64,000 bases of DNA, taken from Effrenium voratum. Its lineage: Eukaryota; Sar; Dinophyceae; Suessiales; Symbiodiniaceae. Position numbers and translations under genes: made by a program. Positions 30,561 to 40,843 of this stretch are shown in pieces. Numbering within the stretch: the stretch's first letter is position 1; every line of letters starts with the position of its first letter. Below the pieces are notes generated by a model. The model searched no databases, had not been told where the DNA came from, and worked only from the letters and a program-made list of their open reading frames with translations. Location of the stretch: the NCBI GenBank assembly GCA_963377175.1, contig CAUJNA010001618.1:1-64000 (forward strand). Direction: 5' to 3'.

Positions 30561-33500
30561 GATGCACTGCTTCTTTATTGGCTTCGCGGGGAACATAGCG
30601 CCAAGAGATCCGGGGAAGCTCCGTAGCTGCAATGAGCTGAGCCTGGTGCAGGACTGTGACTAGGGCCGGGCGTCGCACCCGAGCGGTGCGCCTCCAATAA
30701 CTTAAGATGGAGGAGTTATCCCCAATGATGAGACATTCCTGTACATCGGAATGATTGGGGTAAAGGCTCGCAAGGGCCTGGACCGCGTATGCACTCGCAA
30801 AACCCTCGGCGCGGTAGGAGTCCGGGCAGTCAGGAAGGGGGTAGGCCGTTTGGGCAAGGACCTCGTAGTCATCCCCCGCAAACTTCCGCACAATGACCCC
30901 AGCACCTCCAGCCGCGTCAGCCCGATGACAGCTGCCGTCAAAGTGCTACCAGGGCGGTCCACCTCCACGCGCGAGAAGCGCAAATAAGGGGATCGCCAGG
31001 CCTCACTACCTGTACGGCAAGTACGTAGATATGGGCCACCCCGCACTCGCACACCCTTGCTTCGAGTGTAATGTTAGGCGTGCCGTGGTGATAAGCCTGA
31101 AGAAGGTGTCGCTCACGGCCGTGTTCCATGACAACCGCAAGCAACGACCCAGGCAAGGCCGACGAATCGCCCTGGTAGGTGAAATGTGGTATCTTAGGTG
31201 AGAGTGTATGGAGAGGCGCACCAGCAGCAAAGCGAACATGATCAAGCCAGACACAGCTACGGTGTGCGGAGGGTCCAACTAACCAGGCAGGGCGCACCCC
31301 CATTCTGACATCGCTGGGCAGCAGTTCGAAGGCACAAGTGGCGACCAAACAGGCAATGTGCAAAAGATCAAGGGGAGCAGCAGCAGGCGGGTCGCCGTGC
31401 GAAGCTACGAGGCCCCCTCTCTGCCTGATTATGGCGCGGGCTCCGGCATATAAGGCATAGCATCTGGCAGATTGGGTTCTGGGCCAGTGAGCCTGCGGAA
31501 ACCAATGAGAAAAGCGCCAAGAGCAACCGAGCAGCAGCGAACCGGCTACACCTAGACACGCGCAAGAAGACATCCAGTGTTGAACACTGTTATCACCATG
31601 GCCACATGGGACACAGGTTGCAACCAAGGGGCCGATTGCCGGAGCGTGGTAGCGGAATCAAGGTGCCCGTCATGTCGAAGCGCAGGCGGTGAAGGCAACA
31701 TGACGGGCAGCGAAGGCAATAAGCTAGTATGGACCCCAAGGGCAGCAGCCTCTATGGGTACATGTCGCATCCACTCAATTTCCAGGTTTAGATGTGCCTG
31801 TGAGAGGGCACCCGCGAAAAAGCCACGAGGAAAGAGTTTGCTGTCAGCACCACATCCACAGGCACACACCGACTGTCTTGTCCAATGGCGCCTAATGAGG
31901 AGCCAAGTGTCGCTTTCCTCGTCAAAAGCCCACTTGAGGACAGCCTGCCGAACAGTAGGCGCAACAGTCTTATGTGGCAATGCATGAAGGAGAGTTAAGA
32001 AAGAAATGTCCGATCGATCCTTCCAGGCGGCAGTGGCCATACGGCGAGTTAGGAAGGCAATAGCACGCTCTTCCTCAATCAGACCAATATATTTGGCAAG
32101 ATGGGTCTTCATAGCCGCGGCCGGCTGTCCGCTTCCAGGACATGAATTCCAAACTTCACGAATGCAGCCGGCTAAGCACACGTCCCAGAGCCTGGGGGAG
32201 AACCGTCAACGCGGATTCCCAACTCAGGAGGTTCGGAGCCAACAACCGACTGGCCAGCCCGATAACTGCCTTGAGTACCAAGCAATCTGGAGCGAGCACA
32301 GGCGCAATGCGCAAATAGCGCAGTACTTCCGGCAAGGCGTTCATGTCAATCCATGCACGCGAAGGATAAAGCGCACGGGCAAGGAGGCGGCGGTGGTTAG
32401 TAAATTCCTTCGCAGATGGCCAACGCACACTGTACGCATATAAGTACGTGGACTGCAGGTAGAAAGCACAAAACATACCGCGTTCCCGCACGGACAGATT
32501 TAGGTGCCTAAAGACGCGCAGTCTGTCTGTGTCTGTGCAAGTGGCGTGTGCCTTAGCAGCAAAGGCTGCTGCGATACGAGGGGGGCCAAGGTCTTGACCG
32601 TGTCCGTGTAGGGGCAGGCCCAGCATGGTAGCACCAGACGCAAGAATGCGGGCCCCCCAAGGGGCAGCGTCAGCGACACTGATGTCGTGGCTGGTGGCAT
32701 TGCTAGAACCTAGTAGATGCGTTTTGCATTTGCAGGCGCATTCAACGTCTAGGAGGTGTGCCCAAATGTCTCGGAGCCTGTCCTGACCATCAAGGAAGTC
32801 GGCAACATCCGCACTGGCAAGATGGGCGCGGCGAGTGGCGCACCCCAAGATGACATCTGCCCATACTGGCATAGAGACCAGCGCCTGAGAGAAGGATGGC
32901 CCCCCTTGCTTGATTAGGGTCTGGTCTGGGAGAGGCTGAGTAGTACCCGCACTCTCCGCAGACCAAGCCCCAATACAGTGATGTCCAAGGACCTGAAAAC
33001 CTGCCGTGGTGGCCAATGTGAATGCTCGTTGTGCTTCCGAGAGCCACCGCCCATCTGCACCACAAGTAGCGTTGTCGTCCATGTAGCCCTTGACACTGAG
33101 CACGCCAGGGATAGCGTTCAGAACGACGTATATGGGGTCCATGGCGGAACTGAGACCGCACGTCCCATGTCAACTCCTTGATGTACTGGGATGGGTGGGC
33201 GATAAAAGCGTCCAATACGATGGCGCACCGAACGGCCAAAGAGGACGTACGTAGCATACTGCAGCACCCAAACAGGTGCATTGAGGATCTGAAGGATACG
33301 GAGGACCCAATGCGGATTGACTCGTTCGAAAGCTTTGCTAAGTCAGACAGCAGCACAAAGTATGGCCGTGTGCGATCGCCGAGGTAGGTCTGCATATCCA
33401 GGAAATTTCCCTGGGGTTCCCTGAAAATATTGACAAGAGTCTGACTAGGATGAAGGGAACCTCGAAGGGCTGAGTACATTTGCACATACACAGCTTGGTC

Positions 33501-34172
33501 AATGATGCGGTCAGCCGTATTAGGGAGCCCCGGCGGCCGAAAGTTGTCCGCGTACGACCCTGCATCGGCTTTGGGAGTGAAGACTAAGGCCTGTACCGGA
33601 GCCGGTGCTTGGAGGCCGACATAGTCATGTAGACGGTGCGTAAGCACACGGGATGCGGCATTAGGCGCCGCCCGGTAGGCCGCGTAAGGCAGCCCGTCAA
33701 GGCCAGGGGCGCTGTCCGGAGAGCGTACCACAGCACGTAAGAGGTCATCATCAATAGGCAGGGTACATTTGGCAAAGGGTGGTGGTGAATACTGTGAAAG
33801 CAACTCCTCCCACTGTGCATCCCATACTACAGGCTCGTCTTGCCAAAAAGCGCGCGTGGCTCGCATGGCTTCATCTACCGCCTCCGTGGTCCTACATTGC
33901 CGACCAGCTTTGTCCAGCACAAGGCCACTGGTCCGGGCAACGCGCGGCGCAGCGACTCTGCATCTATCCCAAACTCGGGCCTGACCTGGTGTCGCGGCAA
34001 TTCGATTAGTGTCGTGAATGACCCCTGGATGCGCACTTGCTAGTGCCCGACCGGCTTCGTAAGTGTTAAGAATGGCTTCGGCAACTAGGCGAGGCACCAA
34101 ATAGGCCTGATCATTGATGCGCAAGGAGGAGAGAGGGACAGGAAGCGACATCGTTTCGCAGAGACTTTGCAT
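30561..34172 (-). pseudogene. LINE reverse transcriptase and RNase H region (DNMT-LINE)
   Basis: Reads right to left. It begins with VRSPDSAPGLDGLPYAAYR and FTPKADAGSYADNFRPPGLP (RT fingers). Motif A, SDLAK, continues as FERVNPHWVL only after a frameshift near 33,345. Motif C is GYMDDNATCG (about 33,080), reached after a further shift near 33,180. Thumb sequence follows, then a CxxCG/H segment (CVPCGHGDNSVQHW, about 31,600). An RNase H domain comes last: YRAEGFASAYAVQAL, IIGDNSSILSYW and YVPREANKEA. At least four frameshifts break it. RT copies the LINE RNA into DNA at the target; RNase H removes the RNA. It continues the same element as the methyltransferase upstream. Confidence 0.7.
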
Positions 34173-36984
34173 AGTGGCGAAAGTGCACGTTGCCGCCCTG
34201 GGTACTTTTCAAGGCTTTCCGAATCAGGCAGTGGGCAGGCAGCGTTTGTCGTGGAAGGGGCTGCTCACACCACCAGGTCCATACAGCAACCTTGAAATCA
34301 CAGAGGTCATCAGCAGCATGGACCCTGCGTACCAGTTTGGAATACTGCTCATCGGACGCGGCACCTCCCCCTCTATGGTCATGGCCTAAGAAGGCAATAG
34401 AGGGGACGAGCTTGCACACGAGAGCAACGCACTCTCTGTCCCGCACCGAGAGAAAGATCACAGAAGTGCGATCATGGGTGGCCGGAACAGAGACTTCAGG
34501 GAGGAAGGTGTACCATGTGGTCGGCACCCAACCAGAGTCGGTGGGGAGAGCGATAAGGACGACAGCACCAGCACATGCGTGCGCAATGAGGGCTGCAATT
34601 TGACATGACAGATCCAAGCCAGGTCGAGGCTGATAGTTATGCTTGGAAGGGGGGTGGGCGGGCCCTCCAACAGCACGTCCTATGGCAATGAGCCCTTCGT
34701 AAGGCGTAGGGTGATCAATACACTGCCACGTGATAGCTCCCTTATGGACATAGCCGAACTCACTAAAGACAGGGAGAGAGTGGTCATCAACGAGTGTTGT
34801 TCTCAGAATGATGCCTTTTTCAATTTCGGCCGTGACAGACTGAATCAATGGCGGCACCTGCAAGTGAGCAATCGGTGAGAAACAATTGTCACTGAGCACC
34901 TTGAGAAAACCGCCTCTGGGCGTAGTGGCAAAGTGTGACCAATACACTCGAATGAGTCGCCCTGGTGAGAAAGTGATGATGGCAGTCCAGCAACCGGGGG
35001 GCTGACAACCGACAGTGTGCACAGCCACTCGATCTCCGCAGTCACCAATGAAGAGTACACAGGAGCGTGCTGCAGGGGCTGTTTGCTCCCACTGTCGAAG
35101 CCATAAAAGCATTCCCGCTAAATTGGGCATGTCAGGGTCACAAGTGCCGAGCATGTCAAGGAGGCCAAGCAACTCAAGCTTCGGGAAGAGGGGCTCTTCA
35201 CCCGAGGACAAGGACCTGAGAGTAAATTCAACCGCAGGCGAGCGCCGAATGACGTTCATAATAGGCTGTTCGCAATCAAGGATTGATCGTGGCTCTGACG
35301 GTGCTGTCGCGGGTTCTGCGAAGAGCGCTGGCGGAGCAGGCGCTGCGTTGGTTAGCTTGGGCCGCTGATACGGCATGGCCCGAAGAGCATGCCAGTAGTT
35401 TTCATCTCCAAAATTGCTCCCAAGCGGGAATGGATTTTGACAGCAAAAGCCTTGTAGGGTCTTATCGAGGTCTTTAAGTACTTGCTGTCGGATGGTAGCG
35501 TACTCAACAAGTAGGACCGAGGGAGTGCATGGCTTCCATGTCTGCGGTTCGACTTCTCCGCACTTGAGCTTACGCAAGTAATGTTTGCCGCCGAGAGCAG
35601 TGACAACTGCGCTGGGCTTGTAGTAATTTCCAATAAGATCGTGCATGAGACGATCGGGGATGTTGACGTCATGCATAGCATCTTCACCAAAACTGGTGAG
35701 TTCAGCATCAACAACCTTTTCTTCGAGGGATGGGAGTCGAAAGGGGAAGTTTAGGCTCGGATTGTCGAAGTAGTCGGCCAAGATAGCGGCTGCTGCTTCC
35801 TGCTCTTTGTTCGGGAGCTGTGCAATGGGTGCCCCCCACTGAATAATTTGCTGTAAGGCTCGGACAGCGGTGGCAGGCAGAAAGTCAGCCCAAGGGAGGT
35901 CAGGCCAGCCTTGTTCGCTGCATTTTTCATGAAAGTCAGCAACAGTGCCAAAGTAGTCAACCTTGTATAGCAGGTGTCTGGGGTGATAGGCACTAGTTGT
36001 GAATCTTATGTGCCCACCCGGCGTGATCCCTCTCGTTCGCAGCCAAGGGGGCATAGGTGGCGAAACCGGCTTGTGCCTAGGTTTAGGCAGCATCCATCCT
36101 TGTTGCCAAGGGTCGGCTTGCCGCGAGGGCACGATATAGGAGGAGTTACTGACAAAAAAGTAACGATTCCTAGATACTGCTGACCATTCGGCAGTATTGA
36201 TGCGATGTATGCACGACGAAGGCACCCCACACGTGTCCTGGATATATTGTTTGAAGCGGTTGGCCATACTGCCTGCATTTTCAAGCATAGGAACAACCCG
36301 ATGAGCCAAACCCATTTCCTGGAGCGCATACATGACAATGTAGACAACGTGGTAGTGAACACTTCGAGTGCCTGTAATGCCAAGTTTGCCACCACCCCTT
36401 CCAATCTTGGTGTTGTCCTGACATGGCGAGCCCGCACCAAATATAATGAGCGCGTCTTCTGGCAGCAGGGCTAGGAATTCCCTCAACGCGGCAAAATGAT
36501 GGTGCACAATTTCCCAAACATCCGCAAGGTAGCGGACAGGGATCCTATGGTTGGCGTACGTCCAGATCGCAGGATCAAGATGGTACCCCTGTACGGCCGA
36601 AATCACAGTTCTGATACTGGAATCAAGTTCAGCAATGAGCATAGCACATGGAGGTCCCAACTCTTCTGCAAGAGTGTTCGCAAAGCTGCCACTCCCATCA
36701 AAGAAACTGATGATGCCATGTGGGCGGGTAGGACCGCGCACCACGTGTCTGAGGCGCAGTTTCCGTCGGGATTGCAGGCACTCTAGGCCAATAGTATCAG
36801 CGTTGCAGAGCAGAACGGCCGTAATGAAAGGTAAGAGATGTGTGATTTCCTCACTCAGCAATCGCACACCTCCCCTGTTATGGTAATTGCAAGGCCAATC
36901 ACCAATCAAAAGTAGCAACCAGTAGAGGTGTGTCATTCTGGATAACCAGGAGGCCAGCAAGGCGTAATCTGACTTTGGCACCAC
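34111..36984 (-). CDS. DNA cytosine-5 methyltransferase carried by a LINE
   Basis: An open frame of 957 codons. Residues 90-280 carry C5-methyltransferase motifs: I (FFDGSGSFANTL, 94-105), IV with the catalytic Pro-Cys (GAGSPCQDN, 183-191; Cys188), VI (ENAG, 235-238) and VIII (SRNRYFF, 271-277). The remaining ~670 residues have no motif I know and lead towards the RT frame, which overlaps by 62 bp. The frame has no clear ATG of its own (GTG-GTG-CCA at 36,984) and probably continues the upstream frame after one frameshift around 36,900-36,980. The enzyme would methylate cytosines, probably CG, in host or element DNA. DNMT-bearing retrotransposons are known in Symbiodinium; this looks like one. 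The catalytic core is intact, the element as a whole is not. Confidence 0.75.
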   Translation of the reverse strand: MVPKSDYALLASWLSRMTHLYWLLLLIGDWPCNYHNRGGVRLLSEEITHLLPFITAVLLCNADTIGLECLQSRRKLRLRHVVRGPTRPHGIISFFDGSGSFANTLAEELGPPCAMLIAELDSSIRTVISAVQGYHLDPAIWTYANHRIPVRYLADVWEIVHHHFAALREFLALLPEDALIIFGAGSPCQDNTKIGRGGGKLGITGTRSVHYHVVYIVMYALQEMGLAHRVVPMLENAGSMANRFKQYIQDTCGVPSSCIHRINTAEWSAVSRNRYFFVSNSSYIVPSRQADPWQQGWMLPKPRHKPVSPPMPPWLRTRGITPGGHIRFTTSAYHPRHLLYKVDYFGTVADFHEKCSEQGWPDLPWADFLPATAVRALQQIIQWGAPIAQLPNKEQEAAAAILADYFDNPSLNFPFRLPSLEEKVVDAELTSFGEDAMHDVNIPDRLMHDLIGNYYKPSAVVTALGGKHYLRKLKCGEVEPQTWKPCTPSVLLVEYATIRQQVLKDLDKTLQGFCCQNPFPLGSNFGDENYWHALRAMPYQRPKLTNAAPAPPALFAEPATAPSEPRSILDCEQPIMNVIRRSPAVEFTLRSLSSGEEPLFPKLELLGLLDMLGTCDPDMPNLAGMLLWLRQWEQTAPAARSCVLFIGDCGDRVAVHTVGCQPPGCWTAIITFSPGRLIRVYWSHFATTPRGGFLKVLSDNCFSPIAHLQVPPLIQSVTAEIEKGIILRTTLVDDHSLPVFSEFGYVHKGAITWQCIDHPTPYEGLIAIGRAVGGPAHPPSKHNYQPRPGLDLSCQIAALIAHACAGAVVLIALPTDSGWVPTTWYTFLPEVSVPATHDRTSVIFLSVRDRECVALVCKLVPSIAFLGHDHRGGGAASDEQYSKLVRRVHAADDLCDFKVAVWTWWCEQPLPRQTLPAHCLIRKALKSTQGGNVHFRHYAKSLRNDVASCPSLLLAHQ

Positions 36985-38112
36985 GGGTCGAAAAATTTAA
37001 ATTTCGCCCGAGGGATTGCACAAGGGTTTTGGCAAGGCTCGGTTCAGAAGAGACTGAGACGATGTAGAGTGGGAAGGATGAGCGCCCACTAGAGGAGGCC
37101 GGCAGTGACAACCAGGTGGCATCTACTAAATTTGCGACCGGCTCGGTGTTGACGAACAATCTTTGATTGTTAGCGTCGACTCCAGTAAGGTGCTGAACAT
37201 ATCCTATGGGCATGAGAGCAAGCAAATTGTTGATAAGCTCTACAGTGCCCTTGTCGGCAATGTCTGGAAGGCTGGCAACAGCTTCACGCACAACATTGGG
37301 AGTCAGGGAAGCGTCACAGTGACCAATAGGAACACCATCGGCGACGCATTCCAGTAAGGTCTGCCTGGGGTGTTCAATACTGTCTGTAAGTCGCCAAGCA
37401 CCATACGCAAGCACCCTTAGCGCGACATAGAGATGCCTTAAGTCTGGTAATTTCTCCTTACCGTGCGGCTCATCTGGCTTAAGGGGGGAAAGTGGTTGGG
37501 CCTTGATCGGCTCATGGGTAGCGTTGTGGGTACCTTCACTCGTTGTCGCAGCAGCTGGTTGCACAACTGCAGTATCACTGCAGTATATGTAACATTGTTG
37601 CTGAACATTTTCAGGAAGGAGGGACATGACTTGCCCAAAACAACCACTGACATACATAGCTCCACCCTGGTGCCAGCCAATGTGGACAAAGGTAGATTCA
37701 TGATAAAGGGCGATCTTATTGGAACCCTCAACATGAAATTTGCATATAATTTTGGAGTCTGGCGAGGGGACTTGCGCAGACGCAAGTTCGCAATGCATCC
37801 AAGGGAACTCCGATTGAATCGGCCAGTGCATACGGGCGAGGACGGCTTCCTCGAATTGATCAGGACCATACGGCATGGCCAAAATGGAAATCGGCGCCTC
37901 TAGAAGGAGTGCTTGTATGGACGCATTGTCGTTCGTCAGTGTAATGCAGCTGGCATTGAGGCACGAGCGCTGAAAAGGTGAAAGTTTAGCGGGGTCGGGG
38001 ACAATCACAACAGGGACGCGTGAACCAGACACTAGATCTTGGGGTGGTTCGCCGTCTACAAGATCCGCCTGGCCGACAGTTTCCTCTCGACAACCGGGGC
38101 CGCTACCTCTAC
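36899..38112 (-). CDS. N-terminal region of the DNMT-LINE polyprotein
   Basis: A frame of about 400 codons, with no conserved domain I recognise. It overlaps the methyltransferase frame by 86 bp with a one-frame shift, and the amino-acid style runs on (LLVIQNDTPLLVATFDW here, a neighbouring frame there), so the two were probably one protein. The open frame runs to 38,170, but the last ~55 bp are antisense to the penton gene piece, so the LINE's 5' end is near 38,090-38,115. Truncated 5' end. Confidence 0.5.
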
Positions 38113-38421
38113 GGGTTGACGCCGCGCTGGGCACGCTGAACTGGGCGTTGTTGCCCGAGGGCGCGTACACTGGCGCACGGTTGGCCGTCTGGATCGCTCC
38201 AACTTTGCCACCGCCACCTATAGCGAGACCACGAACAGCCTGAGCGTAGCCTACGACGGCAACAGGCTCGTTCTGAACGCCAGCAATTCCCTGATGCCGC
38301 GGACTACCCTGCTGCGCCGCCCGCCAAGCCCTTCAGCGTGGACCACATGCTGGGCCCGAGCTTTGTCTCCGGCGGGCAGCAGGTCTTTGAGTTCGTCCGC
38401 ATGATGGCGCACAACGAGGTC
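38113..38421 (+). pseudogene. Penton-like minor capsid gene, 5' part
   Basis: Plus-strand segments in two frames: TLNWALLPEGAYTGARLAVW, then SNFATATYSETTNSLSVAYD with GNRLVLNASN, then VDHMLGPSFVSGGQQVFEFV and RMMAHNEV. This order (LPEGxYT, an ATYxExTNxLxVxYDGxxL strand pair, a VDHxLG segment) fits the penton/minor capsid protein of Polinton-like viruses as I know it. It stops exactly at GAGGTC, where the 25-kb element begins. The continuation YLR...ANAKITLKSG lies at 63,449 on. Frameshifts in both parts show it was dying or dead. The family call is by pattern only. Confidence 0.45.
38416..38421. repeat. Target-site duplication, left (GAGGTC)
   Basis: GAGGTC directly before the left terminal repeat; the same six bases follow the right terminal repeat at 63,449-63,454. 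Removing one copy and the 25 kb between restores codons Asn-Glu-Val-Tyr-Leu-Arg across the join. A 6-bp duplication is typical of Polinton integration. Confidence 0.8.
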
Positions 38422-39160
38422 TCTCTCTCTGTTATTTGTGAAATCTAAAACCGCTCACAGCGCATCTTCAGAGGTTATTATTCAGCAAATGTGGATTCTG
38501 CGAAAATTTGGTGGTTTTGCGCGGTGCGGCCACAGCCCTTCTGCTTGCACTTCTGCAAGGGTTTTCAGCTTGCTTCAATATGCAGGCAAAACGGGTCCTA
38601 GTCGCATTCTGTGCGTCTCGGAAGTTTAAGTTGCCCGGGCTTAAAGTGCTGTTTCTGGCCTTGTAAGTGCGTTTCTGTTGCGGAGCTTTGTGGCTCGAAA
38701 AGCATGATAAGTGCTTTCTAAGCGCAACGGTAACTCAGAGCAGAAGGGTGGAATTCTCTTGGCCTCATTTGCTGCATGTGAGCCTTGGGTTGCGTCTCCG
38801 TCAATCCTCCGGCAACAGGATTGCATTGCTGCGGTTCGGGCAGATAGGCCAGCGCGTATACTTCAGCTGCCGGCTTCCGGAACTTGCGTAACGCAAAAGG
38901 ACGAATGGGGAAGATCAAGCTTTTCCCCACGCCTGAGCACACCAGCAAGCAAGCCTCGGACCCCGTGGTGCCCCTGGTGCCATGCACGGGCATCTTCCTT
39001 GGGCCCAGCAAGTCGGGCAAAACTGTGGCGCTCATCAGTCTCATCCTGGAGCAGTACAAGGGCGTGTTTGAGCGGATCCATGCTTGTGCTCCAGCGTCAG
39101 TCATCGATGATGGTTGATCCCTGTCACGAGCAGTGACCTGGGGTGAATCACGAGCGTGGC
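38422..39160. repeat. Left terminal inverted repeat
   Basis: Starts 'tctctctctgttatttgtga' and matches the complement of 63,448-62,690. Identity is almost complete for the outer ~380 bp, lower inward, with small indels near 38,810-38,840. The inner half contains the start of the packaging ATPase gene. A hairpin based on CAATCCTxxxxxCAGGATTG lies at about 38,805-38,825. Confidence 0.8.
38905..39114 (+). pseudogene. Packaging ATPase, N-terminal fragment in left repeat
   Basis: ATG at 38,905: MGKIKLFPTPEHTSK leads to GIFLGPSKSGKTVALISLIL, a Walker A loop of the FtsK/HerA-type (A32-like) ATPase that pumps Polinton and large DNA-virus genomes into capsids. The frame stops at 39,114 soon after IHACAPASVIDDG, before Walker B, and the sequence then leaves homology. 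Only about 70 codons, so non-functional. The right repeat holds a longer copy. Confidence 0.65.
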
Positions 39161-39400
39161 GCGCTGCTTGGCCTTGTGCGCGTTTCTGTGTGGTTTGTGG
39201 CTCAAGCTTCCTGTCTACATCCAAAGCTGCTTAAGTAAGGCGCTCCCTGGGTTAGGGTTTGCGGTTTACAAATCTTTGAGGGTTTATGGTTTGTGGGCAC
39301 ATTTTGTTGCTCGCTCGGGACAAACCCTGAAGCTGCCGCTACGCTGCGCGCGTCTGAAGTGTTGAGCTGTAGGAGACTTATAATTTGCACGATTTGTGTT
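39161..39400. other. No gene seen
   Basis: Short stretch including a single 'gggttagggtttg' telomere-like remnant at about 39,250. Confidence 0.4.
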
Positions 39401-39401
39401 C

Positions 39402-40650
39402 CATTCGCGGTGGAACCCTTGAACGGGTTCCAAGCCAACGCGGCGCCGTCTGAAGCAGCTGGGCTGCCAGCTGCTTGCCTCGCTAAACTTCTAGCCTGCG
39501 CAGGCATGGGTCGCGCTGCGAAGCCCTAGTCCTTTTTCGAGTTGCCCGGCTTGCGTAGCGTTGCGCGCTGCGCTGGTGGGTGCGGGCTGCGGCGGCAAGT
39601 ACCATGTAGACGGCGTCTACACAATCCTCAGCGTCCACGGCGGGCGGACGACCAAGCGCCGCGTAGACGCCGTCTACCTGATCCTGCTGCGTTTGCCTGG
39701 CTGCCATAGCTAAACTTCTAGCCTGCGCAGGCATGGGTCGCGCTGCGAAGCGCTAGTCCTTGTTCGAGTTGCCCAGCTTGCGTAGGCCGCAGGTTCCACG
39801 CGAGCGCGTTGCGCGCTGCGCTGGCCTGGGTGCGGGCTGCGGCGGCAAGTACCATGTAGACGGCGTCTACATAATCCTCAGCGTCCACAAGGCGGGCGGA
39901 CGACCAAGCGCCGCGTAGACGCCGTCTACCTGATCCTGCTGCGTTTGCCCGGGCGTAGGCCGCGCCGGCAAGCGCCGTGTAGACGGCGTCTATAGAGTCC
40001 TCAGCGCCCGCAAGGTGTTGCTTCGCTAACCTTTTTTTACGGTCACGCTGCAAAGCGTGGAGTTGCCAAGGCGCCAAGCGCGCAAGCAAGCCGCAGAACT
40101 GAGCGTGTCAGGCGCTGCGCTTGCGCGGGGGTGACCTGCGCGCACGCTTCGCCGCTTCGTCTGAAACAAGGAAATCAACAGCGCGAGAAGCGAGATCGAC
40201 AAAGGTCCTTGTTCTCGGCGCGCGCTCCCGCCAGCTGGGGCAAGTCCCCCGTGTTACCCGTATCAGCCATCACAGCGTGAAGCAAGTGATCCGTAAAGGC
40301 CTTTGTGCTTATGGCCACCCCTGCCGGGGTAAGGTCCTCATACACACTGTATGCAGCACAGCGCGCAAAAAACCCGACTCGACAAATCTCTATCCGGGCA
40401 AGGCGGTCTTATTACCCGTATTTCAAAAGTTATCGTGCAGGACAGCGACTTCCGTAGCTACAAATGGTGGCAAGGCTTTATGGTGGTCCCATACCGGCTG
40501 CGCTGTGGTGTGGGTCGTCGTGCCATTTGCAAGAGCTGCGCAGCGGTTGTCCCAAGCAGCTTGAGGCCTCAGGTTCGTACTCGGCGTCTCGGCTTGACCA
40601 TCCCGAAGGTTCGCATGCCCATGATGGCTAAGAGGCATACCGCCTGTTTC
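39402..40650. repeat. Subtelomere-like block, inverted copy of 25.34-26.36 kb
   Basis: Begins with 'tggaacccttgaacgggttcc', holds two ~230-bp tandem units (from about 39,487 and 39,716) with 'ccatgtagacggcgtctaca' near-palindromes, and ends with sequence resembling the complement of 25.44-25.85 kb. It is followed at once by TTTAGGG repeats, mirroring the left block, which starts at CCCTAAA repeats. Confidence 0.7.
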
Positions 40651-40651
40651 A

Positions 40652-40682
40652 GGGTTTAGGGTTTAGGGTTTAGGGTTTAGGG
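40652..40682. repeat. Interstitial telomere-type array (TTTAGGG)n
   Basis: About 4.4 units, in the opposite orientation to the arrays at 25-29 kb, as expected if this block is an inverted copy. Confidence 0.95.
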
Positions 40683-40793
40683 ATCCCTCCAGTCTTCTTG
40701 AGCGGCGCAGTGGTTGACGTGTTGAGCCCCGTACCCAACTCGCCGTCCGGGCAGGAATCGAGCCGCGCGGAGTAAGAAGCGCTCAGTTCCTTG

Positions 40794-40827
40794 GCCGACG
40801 CCTTAGCCACTGGACTAAGGCGTCGGC
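40794..40827. promoter_or_regulatory. 13-bp hairpin with tRNA A-box-like loop region upstream of fibre
   Basis: GCCGACGCCTTAG - CCACTGGA - CTAAGGCGTCGGC, 17 bp before the fibre ATG. The minus strand reads TTAGTCCAGTGGCTAAGG, which matches a tRNA A box closely. 'GGCTCGATTCC', B-box-like, lies about 40 bp further on (about 40,754-40,764). Similar TTAGTCCAGYGGCTA strings precede fibre copies 1 and 2. It may be a tRNA remnant or a regulatory hairpin. Confidence 0.4.
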
Positions 40828-40843
40828 GAAAACATATGTAAAC

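Noticed and set aside
38422..38904. An intron joining the penton gene to the ATPase gene
   Set aside because: The same sequence is at 63.4 kb in reverse, followed by the other half of the penton, and GAGGTC is duplicated. Terminal repeats of an insertion explain both ends; an intron explains only one.
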